From Cantharellus purpuraceus (lineage: Eukaryota; Basidiomycota; Agaricomycetes; Cantharellales; Hydnaceae), in contig JALBUN010000012.1 in NCBI GenBank assembly GCA_025174535.1, positions 186,001 to 250,000 of the forward strand: DNA of 64,000 bases, given 5' to 3'. The notes under the pieces were generated by a model. The model searched no databases and was not told the DNA's origin. It saw nothing but the letters and a program-made list of their open reading frames with translations. The position numbers and the translations under genes were made by a program. How positions within the stretch are numbered: the first letter of the stretch is position 1; every line of letters starts with the position of its first letter. Shown here piece after piece: positions 1-11,710 of the stretch.

Positions 1-560
1 TCGGATTCGACGGAATTTCATATCCCCGCCTAGAGCCTGGATGATGCTCCTAACGCCATTATGGCCCTCGGCGGAGCCCCCCACCTTAGGAGACACATAC
101 ATAGGACGATGGGACGATGAATCGTGCACCACAATCAAATGTGACGAAGATGGCGAACGAAAGCGTTTCCGTAGAGTTTGTGCGACCGCGTGACCGGATA
201 TATTCATCAGAGGTTCTGGCCCAGGAGTAAGTTAATCATCTTGCTGAGGAGCTAGATGTACATACTAGGCTTAATAAATGTGAATTTTGCGCGAACTGGT
301 GAATGTGACCGTAAGGCTTTGCCTTTGCTAGCTCCATAAATGTCAAGTTCTTTGCTTCCCTCCCAGCAAAGACTGCTGCGGTCGAACTCCATTCGTACAC
401 CGAATCGCGCCGCCAGAGAGTCAACAATTAGATGACCCACACTGATGCGTTGGTCAACGTTGGCACAAGAAAACATGAATACTAAGAGGCACCTATGTCT
501 CGTCCCAGGATGTGTGATATTACCGAGACCTACTATAAGGTAGTGCGGGAGGCTGCTCAT
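1..560 (-). CDS. PTH1: Peptidyl-tRNA hydrolase, Pth1 type (3' end cut by window edge)
   Basis: Bacterial-type peptidyl-tRNA hydrolases release tRNA from prematurely dropped peptidyl-tRNA; in fungi the enzyme is usually mitochondrial. Exons are 560-493, 441-266 and 215-1; introns 442-492 and 216-265 have GT-AG ends. The start at 560 gives MSSLPHYLIVGLGN, the usual beginning of the family; an in-frame ATG at 607 would add 16 residues that could serve as a presequence. Family residues are visible: Asn of GLGN, His of PGTRHSVGH across the first intron, Asn of LMNISG across the second, Asp of LIVVHDS and Asn of GGSAEGHNGVRSI. The Asp-Asp-Leu-Asp stretch usual after the catalytic Asp is replaced by a serine/histidine run. 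The C-terminus lies left of base 1. The gene is divergent from TAF12. Recognition is by motif and is strong. Confidence 0.9.
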
Positions 561-777
561 GAATGGGCTGTACAAGGAGCTTGATGAGGGAAGTTGTGAA
601 AGACACATAGCACCAACAACATTATAAAGTCCGGCAAGGGAGTCAGCGCAGGTAGCGATTGAATCCGTCAACAGCACCGCCAACTGCACCACAGTGACTC
701 GTCGAAAATAACAAAGCGAGAGTGAGCACGTGACGTTTATCTGACTCAGCACAAGTCATTGTACATACACGACGACG
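561..777. promoter_or_regulatory. Shared intergenic promoter of PTH1 and TAF12
   Basis: 217 bp separate the two divergent start codons, so both promoters and 5' leaders must lie here or overlap the other gene. No clear TATA box was seen. Bidirectional use is inferred from gene layout alone. Confidence 0.5.
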
Positions 778-2103
778 ATGGCGACTCACGCGGCCGCGGC
801 GCCTGACCCCGCAGCTGGTAACCTGATAGCATCGCTTGGTCAAATTGTGAGGCCTGGTGGTGGTCCGAAATCACATGAAGAACTTGTCCAAATCCTCATT
901 GACAATATGCCTAAACTCACGGAATACGCGAAGCAAGGCAAACTCAACGAGAGTCAAATGAATCAGGTATTCAGTTGTTTGACCATTGTTTCATTTTACT
1001 TCTCCGCTGCATAGCATGTTGTTATTTTTTTGCTAGCTATGAGGGTCTTCTGCGAAGACGCAACCCTGATACATATGTCCCTATAGCTTCGCATCTTTAC
1101 ACAGCGCGCGCAACAACAACGTGCAGCACAACCAAACGGACAGTCCGCTTCAACATCACAGACTGCCGCCTCTACCCCTACCGCGCCTTCACCCTCCAAG
1201 GTTATTTCTTTCAAATGCTTTCCTTCTTGTTTCGTTCAATCTTTTCTAGTCCACACCACCTATGGCAACCCCAACAAGTACAGGGAGCTCCGCTTTGAAG
1301 CGCAAGTCCCCCGGAGCCGATATTCCAATCTCTGCTACTACAAGTCAGGGATATCTGATCAGTGCCACCCTCAACACGACAAACCCTGGCCCACAGGCTT
1401 GGCCTAATAGTTCAGCACCAGGACGCCCGACGTTGACAGGTGGTCTTCCTGCAGGTCGGATGTCAGGTGTGCTATCTGGACTATTGTCAAGGTCTAGTGG
1501 TAGCTGAATGTACGTTGCTCAGGTACACCGGCGCAGTTGGAACGCGTGCCAGAAGATCTTTCCATGTATGGACTGGGAGAAGGGAGGGTAGGCCCGCGAA
1601 AAATGACACCTGCCGACCAAAGTATGCGGCGATCTATACAGGATTTAGTGTCTAGTATCGATCCCAATGTGAAGATCGAACCTGAGGTGGAAGACGTGAG
1701 CTTATTATATAGCAAATTGACCATATGACCAGCCTCACCGTATGGTTCCAGCTCCTATTAGATATTGCTGACGAGTTCATTGACTCTGTGACTAATTTCG
1801 GGTGTCGCCTCGCGAAGCACCGTGGGGGAGACACACTAGAAGTGCGTGATTTGCAGCTACATCTCGGTATAACCTCTCTGTTCTTTGCGGTTTCTTCTTG
1901 TTCACATGTATCCAGAGCGCAATCACAACATCCGTATCCCTGGTTTCGCGTCCGACGAGACCCGCATTTCAATCTCACAGAGCGCTACTGCGTCTGCGCC
2001 TGCTAATGCCGCTAAAAAGGCAAACCAGGGCACGCACATGACGCTGAGGTCCGCAAAACTTGCGGCAGTGCAACAGGCTAAGAAGGAGGCCAAGCTAATG
2101 TAG
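778..2103 (+). CDS. TAF12: Transcription initiation factor TFIID/SAGA subunit 12
   Basis: TAF12 is a histone-fold subunit of TFIID and SAGA that pairs with TAF4 or Ada1 and helps recruit RNA polymerase II. Exons are 778-966, 1087-1200, 1250-1466, 1523-1695, 1752-1866 and 1916-2103 (996 nt, 331 residues). The histone fold occupies roughly residues 190-275: [14 protein letters not shown], then [16 protein letters not shown], then [20 protein letters not shown] and the family ending [10 protein letters not shown]. The N-terminal half is Gln-, Ser-, Thr- and Pro-rich and looks disordered, as usual in fungal TAF12. The C-terminal tail is Ala- and Lys-rich. The gene converges with RPC31, with 102 bp between the stop codons. 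Confidence 0.93.
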
Positions 2104-2205
2104 ACTGCCTTTGCGTTCCTGTTCCTTCCCATTTGTCGCTAGCTTGTCATGTAAAACACATTGTATTTCCTCCATATGATCTGATGATACCGATACACAC
2201 GTGCT

Positions 2206-3105
2206 TTAATCGTAAGTATCTGAAGGCGATCAATGGGGCTGCATGGTAAACTGATGCATTTGATCCGTAACATACCTCCGTCACCGCCATCGTCTCCACC
2301 TCGTGGTCCACCTAGATAATCTTCGTCGTCCCCCTCACCGTTATCGAAGTATTCTTCAACGTAGTCATTATCATCCTCTTCTTCGTCTTGGTCATAATCC
2401 GGATCTTCTTCTTCGCCATCTTTCTGCTTGTCTTCGTCGTCATCCTATTGGAATGAATGCACATCAGATAGGAAGTCTACGACATGAGGGAGAAAGGATA
2501 ACCTCCTCCGCGTCACCTGCTTGCTCTTCGCGTTCAAAATCATCAAAGTTTGCTTTGACATTTTTGGTTTTCTTCTTGTCCACTGCGAGAATCACAGATA
2601 TGAGTAACTTAGCGATAGGCGCAGATTGGCCGACCAACCTTTCCGCTTTTTCTTAGGGTTGAAATAACCTTCGAATATTCCCGGAGGAAAGAAGGCAGCG
2701 TTTAGATCCTTTCGTTTCAATGCTGGTTGTGCAGCAGCCGTTGGACGATATTTATCTGAGTACCGTGGCAGTTCTGCCAGAGAGGCTCAGAGCCGTTGCA
2801 TCCTACAATAACCCATCTGACAACAAACCAGTAGACTTTTTCGACTCTACAATATAATATGGCGATGCGCGCATCTTATTTTCAAAGTCGATCTGGTGCT
2901 GAATGTCCTCTTTGTCCTTTGAACTAAGCGCGGAAAGCACAGGCAGGGGGTCCATGGACGGATAAAGGGCGGTGGGCTCCCGAGAAAGAGTCGCCAGGTC
3001 TGCAAAGGATAGGCCCATTGGAGGCATATTGCTTCCCCCTGGAAAACCACCTCTTCCGCGTCCGAAGCCTCCTCGCCCTCTACCACGGCCTCCTGGAGCA
3101 GACAT
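2206..3105 (-). CDS. RPC31: RNA polymerase III subunit Rpc31 (RPC7)
   Basis: Rpc31 belongs to the Pol III-specific Rpc82/Rpc34/Rpc31 subcomplex needed for promoter-directed initiation. The protein begins MSAPGGRGRGRGGFGRGRGG, a Gly-Arg tract, followed by MPPMGLSFADLATL and PTALYPSMDPLPV, typical of the family. After the first intron (GT near 2834, AG near 2779) it continues ELPRYSDKYRP, ALKRKDLNAAFFPPGIFEGY and NPKKKRK, then a long Asp/Glu tail ending in a Gly-rich stretch. I place the last intron so that the protein ends GGDTYD with the stop at 2206-2208; this last join is the least certain. The start codon is 212 bp from the divergent YRA1 start. Confidence 0.9.
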
Positions 3106-3317
3106 GCCTGCGGGATTTCCTAATAAAAATACAGGGAATTAAAAGCGGAAGAATTAGTTATAAAGATATACAGACAATTTGAACGTTCACCCCCCAGTCC
3201 GAGTCCTAGTCAGAAGAATTAATACTGCCTCCTTCTCGTAGCAGTATTCAATGACCGCCAATAAATATTGAAACACCGCCCCATCATCTTTCTCTCCACC
3301 AAGGTCCAAGACCGCAC
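3106..3317. promoter_or_regulatory. Shared intergenic promoter of RPC31 and YRA1
   Basis: 212 bp lie between the divergent start codons. The stretch is AT-rich near RPC31 and pyrimidine-rich (tctttctctccacc) just before YRA1, as in many fungal leaders. No canonical TATA was identified. The regulatory role is inferred from position. Confidence 0.45.
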
Positions 3318-4948
3318 ATGTCTACCAACCTCGACAAAAGCCTTGCAGACGTACGTGTTCGAAAGCACTATAACGCTATAGTTGTATCCAATGTCTCAAC
3401 ACAGGTGATCGCCACTCGTCCCAAGAAACGTCGCAACTCTCGCCGTGCATCCGCGAAATCTTCCCTCGTCGGCTCACCCGCGTCTCAAAAGGCAGCGACG
3501 GTCCAGCGTGCACAGGCGCAGACTCAAAAGCAAAAGGCTGACAATGCGCCACACGCAGAGAAGATCATTGTGTCAAACCTCCCCATCGATGTGAACGAGG
3601 CACAAATCAAAGTACGTATCCCAAAACCACGTTTACGATACGCGTTGTGGTCTAATCTTCCGTTCTTCAGGAGCTTTTTGCGATGCAAATTGGTCCTACT
3701 AAGGAGGTGACTCTGCACTACGACAATGCCGGCCGTTCCAAAGGCATCGCTTCCGTCCTATTCAGCAAGCGTGGCGATGGCACCAGAGCATATCAACAGT
3801 ATCATAATCGGCTCATCGATGGGAGTTAGTGTTCTTTCACTACCGCACTTGAGCGTGCACTGCTGTGCATGCCCTCTCTACATCACTCTTGCCCTTCTAG
3901 CGTGCGTTGCTTCGAGTCTCGTGCGTGCCGTGTTTATCCAAAGGACCCGGCTGCACTCTCCATACTGCAATGTAGTATCGTCCACGACTTAGCCCATTCG
4001 AAGCTACGTAACTGTTGACCCCGGATGCCTTATTTCGCTGTCTAGGAGCCTTCGACGCGACCTCTACGATTTGCGTGGAGTGCATGTCGTTGAGGTTTTC
4101 CGTGAAGTTTGGATTGTCGAGCACGCCTGTCATTCTGCCGCACAATACCCCCAAGGAGTGCCTGGCAGACTGCACTCCGTTGCTCGACACCTTACTTCTG
4201 CTGACTAGAGCAGAGCATCTATTTATTGTGATGCTTGCGGAATACCTCAAATCTGGTCCATGACAGCACCGGGGTCCAGTGGAGTTTGCTCGTTTAGAAG
4301 TGCTTTTGATCCTGACATTCGTCTTCTGTCAATGTTTGTCTCTTGGATTTAAGTTTTGATGGGGGCGGCTTGGCTAGGATATCGATGTTCGTGACATAGG
4401 GAGGTTATGCTTGGCGGATTTGAGACATGGCGGCACTCGTTCGACAGCTGATGGACCATTCGGTGACGCTAGACATGAAGCAACGCACGGCACGCCTTAC
4501 CTACCTTCTTCCTTCTTCTGTCTCTCATCCTCCCCGACGTGTCGGCTGACCATATCGTTCTGTTTATCTCCTGTGATTCTTCTCCAGAACGACTAATGAA
4601 AGTCGAAATCGTACTTGACCCGTCCAAGGCGCAGTCTGCTCCGACACTCTCTGAACGAGTTGGGCCTGCTCCTAGCACAGGCGCCACTCAAGGGTGCGTT
4701 TTCGTCTTTGCCCGACTTTTTCTGTCACTTCATTGGCTCGACGTTTCTAGGGCCACCCGCGCAAAGAAGGGAGGGAAGGGACGTCTTAGGAAGAGGGGAG
4801 CAAAAAGGTCACCAAAGACCGCAGAAGATCTGGATGCCGAAATGGCGGTGTGTATCAGTCCAGGATTAATTTTCCCCTTACAGTGTTCTAATAATCCCTT
4901 TTTATCCAGGACTACACTGGTACAACTACAACGGCGGCAGCCTCTTGA
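3318..4948 (+). CDS. YRA1: mRNA export adaptor Yra1/ALYREF (REF family, one RRM)
   Basis: Yra1/ALYREF binds nascent mRNA, interacts with the TREX helicase Sub2 and hands the mRNP to the export receptor. Exons are 3318-3350, 3405-3611, 3671-3824, 4588-4693, 4751-4847 and 4910-4948 (636 nt, 211 residues). An N-terminal REF box (NLDKSLADVIATRPKKRR) precedes a basic linker. The RRM runs from about residue 70 to 148: IIVSNLPIDVNEAQIKELF (RNP2), then GRSKGIASVLFSK (RNP1), then IDGKRLMKVEIVLDP. An RGG-poor basic linker and the C-terminal box TAEDLDAEMADY follow, the helix known to contact Sub2. Intron 3 is 763 nt while the other four are 54-62 nt. The join IDG-K-RLMKVEI across that intron is exactly what the RRM fold requires, which supports its boundaries. 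Confidence 0.93.
3825..4587 (+). other. 763-nt intron 3 of YRA1
   Basis: The donor is GTTAGT, a branch-like CTGAC lies near 4546 and the acceptor is CTCCAG. It interrupts the RRM after its third strand. Both strands contain short open frames (82 codons at 4015-4263 plus, 117 at 3897-4250 minus), but neither resembles a known protein. The budding-yeast YRA1 intron is also unusually long (766 nt) and mediates autoregulation through inefficient splicing. A similar role here is an inference. Confidence 0.75.
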
Positions 4949-5192
4949 ATGATCCGATTTCGCTCCTGTTAATACTTCTTTTCATGCCTGGGATATGATT
5001 GCTTCACACTGTAGATCCATGAAATACTTGGACTTGTATGGATTTGATTTGATGTGCATTGTGTAGTATGTACCTGTGTTTCACACGTGATGTGATGTCA
5101 ATGAGGTTTCAGCCACCGGTTTTACAAAGCGATTATGTACCGAATTCACCCGTTAAATAGGACTACAGTCGACCAGGCTTTCAGTGTCAGCC

Positions 5193-7281
5193 ATGGTAGG
5201 CCACCCCCTTTCCTCTAGAGTCAGTTTGTTGGTTCGGTCACTAATTTATATGCTTTTAAGTCTACCTCATCATCCACGGCGCCGGCACGGAGTGTGAGCG
5301 GTCGTTCACTTAAACGACGACCATCGACTGCTCGTTCGAAGAGAGCTTCAACTCGCGATCCTCGACCGCCTGTGTACGAGCAGACTGCTCATCATCTCTT
5401 CCATTCCTCTTCTTCGTTGTCGGCACCCAAACTTGCCAAACTCCGTGTGGCGGTCCTCGACCACTTGAAGGACCTGGAGATACGGCTCTCTCAGCTTGAA
5501 TCACCATTGCGTGAGTTAAGGGACAAGCGCTATGCGGGAGGCGGCCAACATCCTGAGGCACCCCCGCAACGTGTTCGCAGCGACAGTTTTTCTGCGAGTG
5601 CCATTGATGAAGCGCGCGCCCGAATAAGCGATAGTCTGGAAATGCTGAAACGAATCCGTGCAGATGTTTGTTCCCAACTTCCCGACCTACCAGGCTTGGA
5701 CTTTCTTCCTGACATCTCTCTTGATGACATACGGTCGCGCATACCCTCCTTCGAGTTTCCGGAGTTAGACCTCCACATCCCCCTCTCTTCCGCTCCTTTC
5801 ACCACATCCTGCGACGACGCATCTCTTAAATTTGAGAAGCTCCAATCCCCTTTAGCGTACCTCCCGACTCTCTCCAATCATCTAGAATCCCTTCATGAAC
5901 ATCTTCTATCTCTACAACTCCCCTCGTCGCTCTCGCTGAATTTTCCAACACTATCACCCAATGGACGTATTTCAGAGTTGATCCATAAGCTGAAAGATCC
6001 GGATCTGCTCACTGACCCTCTGAAGACTCCCCTCAACTTCCTTGGGGATTCCCGGACGCCATTCGACATTGACGAGACGGAAGCTGAAAGCAAGTGCGAA
6101 GCTCAAATTCGACAAGCGCTGATAAAGTCTTGTAATGGCGTCCGACTTATCTTGTTTCATGATCTTCCGCATCGATTTCGAAACAATGAATATGTTATTT
6201 CTGGTTATCGGTTAATACCCTTTTTGCTAAGTCATTTCAGCACTAAAGCCATCTTTTAGATTCATCCCGCTATCCCGATGGCCATTACTCGTGCTTTCTC
6301 TATTCCAATTTCACAATGATACTGCCAATATATGGACACACTTGCTACCATTGCTAGCATCTCTCCCTGCGCTATATCCCTCCCCAATGGGCCCGATACT
6401 TCAGTCCACACAATCACTTCACGATCTTCATGCAGACCTGGCCTACCGTGTTTTCTCGCTGTTTGCAAACATATGTCTTCTCACATCTTGTGTTTGGCAT
6501 GTAATGGCAGGTTGTGCGCACAGAAAAGCTATGGAGACTGCCGCACGCGTTGACTATGTGGGGATCGGGTGGTACATCTTGTTACTATCGCGTCTATCAG
6601 ATATCTGGTACTCATACAAGTGCCACAGGTTGATCAGTGCCAGTAATGGCTCCGTGGTATATTTTGGTTTTCGCTGCCGACCCCAGATAGTGATGGTTCA
6701 CCTCTCCGTATCCTTCGCTCTTGGGGTTGCGGGAAGCATCTTGCCCTTCATGACGTGGTTCAACGAGCGGCAGAACAAGGTCGGTTTAATATGGTTTTCT
6801 TTTTGGCTGGACACTGAGTTTCCCATTTTCCATAGAAGTGGCGCATCATCTTTTTCGTTTCGCTCGTCTTCACTCTAATAATCCCAATGGCACACCTCGC
6901 TGCCGTCCATTCTCTCAGCGTCATGTATACATTCTTCAGTCTGTCCTTTCTTTGTTCTCTGGATAGCTGGTTGAATTCACCCTTTCAACAGAGGCTGTGA
7001 TCCCGTCGCTTGCAGCGTACGCCGTTGGATTGGTCTTTTACACATTCCACTTCCCCGAATGCGTCCTCCCAAAGAGATGGGTCAAATGCATTGACTGGTT
7101 TGGCGGCGGCAGTCATGCTATCTGGCACGTATTCATTGTACTTGGTACGCAAATGCTTGTGCTCAAACGACAAGTGGACCCTTCTGAGATACTCCGACAT
7201 TCTTCAGCCATCAAGTTGCACAAGGTTGCATTGGTGGAGTACCGAGGGGGGATCGGTGACGAAATGTGCACAAACGGCTAG
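5193..7281 (+). CDS. PAQR family membrane protein (adiponectin receptor / Izh / hemolysin III-like)
   Basis: PAQR proteins are seven-helix, zinc-containing membrane proteins; fungal Izh members affect zinc and sterol homeostasis. Exons are 5193-5195, 5261-6210, 6260-6571, 6629-6779, 6836-6938, 6992-7144 and 7208-7281 (1,746 nt, 581 residues). The first exon is only the ATG. Residues 1-300 form a soluble, Ser/Leu-rich extension with repeated short helices. The membrane part shows the family motifs: YVISGYRFIPLSRW, then FHNDTANIWTHL, then SCVWHVMAGCAHRK...VDYVGIGW with the Ser-x3-His and Asp, and finally SHAIWHVFIV with the His-x3-His pair that ligates zinc. The intron at 6939-6991 uses a weak donor, GTCTGT. 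The gene converges with UTP25. The substrate or ligand cannot be told from sequence. Confidence 0.88.
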
Positions 7282-7501
7282 GACGGAGATGAAATATTTC
7301 ACAGACTCAGCGCCTTCTGGGCTCAATGCTAGGTTTTCTTGATCTCATTGCATTCTACGGTTGACCGCACTTAGTCTCATCTACACGCTAGACTATGCAT
7401 CTGGGCGCTTTAGAGTACATAGAACACATTTTGTAGTCTCAGCATCATACGTTCGTTTAAATGTTTTGAATATACCTGCTTTGCGTTGCACACCTATAAT
7501 A

Positions 7502-9980
7502 TCAACTTGCTTGGATCAAGCCTCCCATGGCTTCGCTTCCCGTGATCCGCTCCAATCGCATGCAGTCGTACCTGCAGTATACTGCGCGACATGTGACGTC
7601 GGACGCTTCCACCCCTTCATCTAGGAACGGATACGACAGCAGCTCCGTGTAGAATTGCTGGTGGTCGGGAAGTCCATAAAACACAACGTTCCGTATGCCC
7701 CGGATGCGATATCTGATTTGATTATGAACAGGCGTCAGTGGAAAACGGATGTATTTGCAATGCACTCACCTGCGAAAGAAGTGGAAGCGTTCGCTCATGA
7801 GCAGGAAACGCCTTTTACCGCTGAAGAAGGCTTGACGAGCACGTGAAATATCCTGGTTCGAAGAATATCTAGACGGGTGGAATTAGTGTCCAACGGCAGC
7901 TCACGACTGGCACACTACACACTCTGAGAGAATAGCAAGAGACACATCTGACATCTTGCGAAGGTAGTTGTGAACTCTAATAAAGTCGAAGGACGAAGGC
8001 ACAAAAATGAGAGTGTTCGTGCTTTGAACGGCAGACTTGAGTATCGACGGTAATATCTGTGGAGCCCATCGTTGATGTCATAGGTGCACTCAGGAAACAG
8101 TACAGTCACCTGCGTCGTGAAATACTCAAACCGCTTATCCGCCTCTGATTTTGGAGATGAGCAGTCAAACTTTGAAAATTTCTGACCAAGATAATGAGTG
8201 TGCTTTTAACACCTGAGTGAACTAATAGAATACACTTTACCTGTTCGACACCCTCGGGAACGGCGACCGGCTTCCATCTCCTCTCTGTCCGTAGCTTCCC
8301 GGCCACATTTTTGAGACTACGGTTGAAAAGAGAACGCATCTCGGGCGTCTCGTATGGGGATAGCAGAATCGACTGACGAAGATAGGTCGCACTGAAACCC
8401 AAAACAAAAGTCGGGATTCTCCATCCACATGAGGTACAAATATATACGCACTGGCTATCCAAGTACCAAGGTTTGATGCGCGAAAAGTCAGTATCGTGCG
8501 ATTCCTTGGGCAGCTGGTTGAGCCGCCCGAGAACAAACTACAAACTACTCAGACAGCTGGGGACCCTAGTTATGAAAGCACTAACCTGGACGTGCTCCCA
8601 GTTTTGCATTGTGAGAGCATCCATCTGATCCATGATTAGAATTTCGATTGATGAGAGGAAATCAGAGCTCCTAAAGAGTACGTTTAATCAACCAACAATG
8701 TGAAAAGGGTAACGGCAGCTGTACTTTTCTCTCTCAATAGACATTCTCAGGCCAAGGGGACTAGCAATGATCACGTCAGACCGATAGAAATCTGCAAAAA
8801 TCTTGACGGATTTCTTCGTCAACTTGATCCCAACCCTAAAATTATCATCCACGTTCCCCTTGAAGGATTCAACGTGGTCTCGAGGGTATGTTCCTGGTTC
8901 AGCTGTTGCAAGCTTGTCAACCGTCCCAGGTGGCAATGAAAATTCTGATATGAACCGAGTGCGATTCTCCACCTGGTGCGAGGGGAGATGTGCAAGCACA
9001 GCTTCCACCCAGGATACAGCACTTGACCGGAAGGGTAAGAGTATTAGGACGGAGGGACGGGTGAAACCTTGATCTTGCACATCGGACGGAGGGGTGGCCG
9101 TCGAATCCTTAAGTGCTTGGGACAGACGATCGTTGTTTTTCAAGACTCGCCGACGAATGCTGTTTCGTTACATTCAGAAAGGATATGATGGCAAGTTGTG
9201 CCTGGCTGACCTGAATACATGATTTAAGGCGTGTAGCGTGACTGCATCTCGGATGAGGGAACGATGGTCAAGTTCTGTTCGGGTGAGAAAAAAGTCTCGA
9301 TAGTGTGCTAAGGTAGAGAGCATGTCGGAGCGCAAATCCCTTTGGTCTATGTGCCTGATTAGTTTCTGATCTGTATGCAGAACAGCGAACGCGTACCGGA
9401 CGGTAGCTTCACGCTCCGAGCGTCATAGGCCGAACGCAATTTTTCAGGAATCTGTGAAGCTATCACAAATCACCCCCTCATTGGAAAGTCACGATCAGCT
9501 TACAGAGACCTGGTGGACTGAAGCTCCTGTTCCACTACACTCTGGCGTGGAAAGCGAGACGGAACCCAGTTTGCCATGCCGGACAACACTTTTACTCCAT
9601 TTGCCTTTATCGACACATTCCCGTACAGGCTCGCTCAGAAGCTTCGTGTCTGAACCAAAGTGGAATTTATAAGGTGTTTGGACTGCGACCGGCTTGTCAG
9701 TTCGAATGGAGACAAACAGAACGATGAAGTCACCTTCATTTTGTAATTCATCCTCGGGTGACTCAGAATGTACCTCGTCGTCAATGCCCTCATTGTTCTG
9801 TGCTACCTGTTGCTCATCACGCTCCACAGCATTTAGTGAAGGGGTATTCGGGTCGACCACAAGAACGGTCTTTTTCCTCTTGTTCAACTTGGGGGATCCT
9901 AATGGTTCAATAGAAAGATGTTTTCGTTTCAAAGCTGAGACATTGAGTAGGGTGAGTAACTGCGTCGTTGTATCATCCAT
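7502..9980 (-). CDS. UTP25: U3 snoRNA-associated protein 25 (digestive organ expansion factor homologue)
   Basis: Utp25 is a helicase-like SSU processome protein required for early 18S rRNA processing in the nucleolus. Eleven exons can be followed from [15 protein letters not shown] at 9980 to the stop at 7502. The first exon (to about 9506) is acidic and disordered with a basic LNKRKKT patch. Conserved blocks follow in order: [136 protein letters not shown] and [20 protein letters not shown]. The helicase core lacks the classic Walker A and DEAD motifs, as known for this degenerate family. Splice sites were placed only approximately. Confidence 0.92.
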
Positions 9981-11710
9981 GTCCGCAATCTTTATGGAAC
10001 GTGACACGTGACAGTGACAACACGCGTCACAGGCGTTGTTTCTGCTTTCTGATCTACAGCCCTGCTGATCCATCGCTTGGAGGAAAATAGTCTTTACTGT
10101 GTACAAGTGATTTAGTGATGTTCCACCGCATGTTGAAATCATGCATCTAACTCAAAGCGTTCGCACGGTGCCTCGGATCCGGATCTTCAACCGTCTAACC
10201 GTGAAAGCGCGTCAAACTAATCAATGCGGAACGTAGTCTACAAGCCTAAGCGTCTTCCATATGTCATCACACCACGACTAGCGAGAAGCCCTCTCACATC
10301 AGGAGTTTGAAGCAAATCATTCTATCAGCACGCCCAGAACTCCCAGTGGACTCCACACGCAGACACGAGCCAATATGAGTCTGAGATACGAAAGAATGGA
10401 AGCGACGACTGTCCTAGTGTGCCCATCGAAAACTATACGAGCTATCGCCATACATGGTAAGCACATCACACGAAATCAGATATACAATCTGCTCCTTTCA
10501 GCAAAGCAACGCGCATATACAGAGGAGGAGCAACAAACAGGTAATTCATGCTCCTTTCGCCAAGCTTCATTCCTCTGGCGAATTAACGGACCGCAAGGTC
10601 CAATGTGGGGCAAGCCCAAGACAAACCACTTGTGTGCCTTCCCTTCAGATGGCATCTCATCTCACTCAGATATATGATATCTTAGGATCAAGCCCCCGTC
10701 GAAACCGAATATGATTAAGATATACCTTCAGACTCTCTTAGCCAAGCTTTCGTTCCTCCGGCGAATAAACAGGGCACCGCAGGTATGCGGAGCGGGCGAG
10801 CCCACTGCAGACTCCAGGCAAATTTATGTCTGGGTTGTGGGTTCGATCCATTTAGATCCCATCTCATCTCACTCAGATAATTCACCATGGCGAGGACACC
10901 GGGAGGGACGCCGAGAGAGCGCCATTGGCGCAGAAGCACTTGTATTATTCCAAGGGTCCGGATCCTCATAGACTCGGATATGCAGGGGTCAGCGGAGAGC
11001 TGAGATATTCAGGTGTGCAGGTGAGGGCGATTGATGAGTTGGCGAGTGGCGCAGTGCCAGTTCATGGGGCGTCTCATGTGTGCCATGCCAGCGGGTCGAG
11101 CCCAAATTGGGTGACGGCGAATCTTGATGGGTGTGATCAGGGAATCGGACTATTTAAAAGGTTCATAACTGGGTTTTGTATCCATGTTTGTCGATGGATT
11201 CCCTCGTAAAACTGTAGTGAAGTGATTAGGACCGGCTTGACGACAAAGTACGAGGCAAACCAGAGCACTACTCCATAAACTGAGAACCTGGGGCGTCACC
11301 ATGAGAGACGTTCGTCAAACCTAGTCTTTACTAAATAATAAACGTATCAAATGCCCTTCAAAAGCTCACATACACATCAAAGAAACGTCAAAAACGTCCG
11401 CCACCGCAGAACCCTCCTTGAAAGCATAGCTGACTTTCAAACTCCGCCGCCACCGTCGGCACGATCCAACTTTGTGGAGCACATATACAGCAGCTGGCCA
11501 GCGTCTAATTCACTCCCGTACTAACCGCACACAAGAGCACTGACGTTGCGTAGCTGTAAGTCCCCCCAGTCCGCCGTACCGTACTGGGTATGGTGATCTC
11601 ATATTGTTCGCCTGGGACAGTCGTCATAAAATCAACGGCACCGGTCTGCAAAATCCACCGCGGCATACATTGCTACATAGTCGTCCCGAGGCTTGGAAGT
11701 TTATATAAAC
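9981..11710. other. Intergenic region with a degenerate duplicated segment
   Basis: No coding region could be supported in this 1.7-kb gap between UTP25 and RPS5. Its visible structure is a diverged direct repeat at about 10560-10676 and 10740-10880. The sequence before 11711 contains TTTATATAAAC, ending one base before the RPS5 start codon. Confidence 0.5.
10560..10880. repeat. Diverged direct repeat, two copies
   Basis: Copy 1 (about 10560-10676) and copy 2 (about 10740-10880) share a start of the type GCCAAGCTT..TTCCTC.GGCGAAT, a middle GG.CAAGCCCA / GGGCGAGCCCA, and the same end CATCTCATCTCACTCAGAT. Copy 2 contains GGGTTCGATCC at about 10836, which matches the Pol III B-box consensus, and TAGCCAAGC at 10739 resembles an A box. 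The flanking arms do not fold as a tRNA, so a tRNA-derived SINE remnant is possible but unproven. Confidence 0.4.

Noticed and set aside
3897..4263. Protein-coding genes inside the YRA1 intron on either strand
   Set aside because: The 82- and 117-codon frames have no start context, no recognisable motif, and overlap each other antisense.
5310..5877. Minus-strand frames opposite the PAQR gene
   Set aside because: They are antisense shadows of a well-supported plus-strand exon.
10735..10860. A tRNA gene suggested by the B-box GGGTTCGATCC
   Set aside because: The presumed T-arm pairs poorly, with two mismatches, and no acceptor or anticodon arm could be found upstream.
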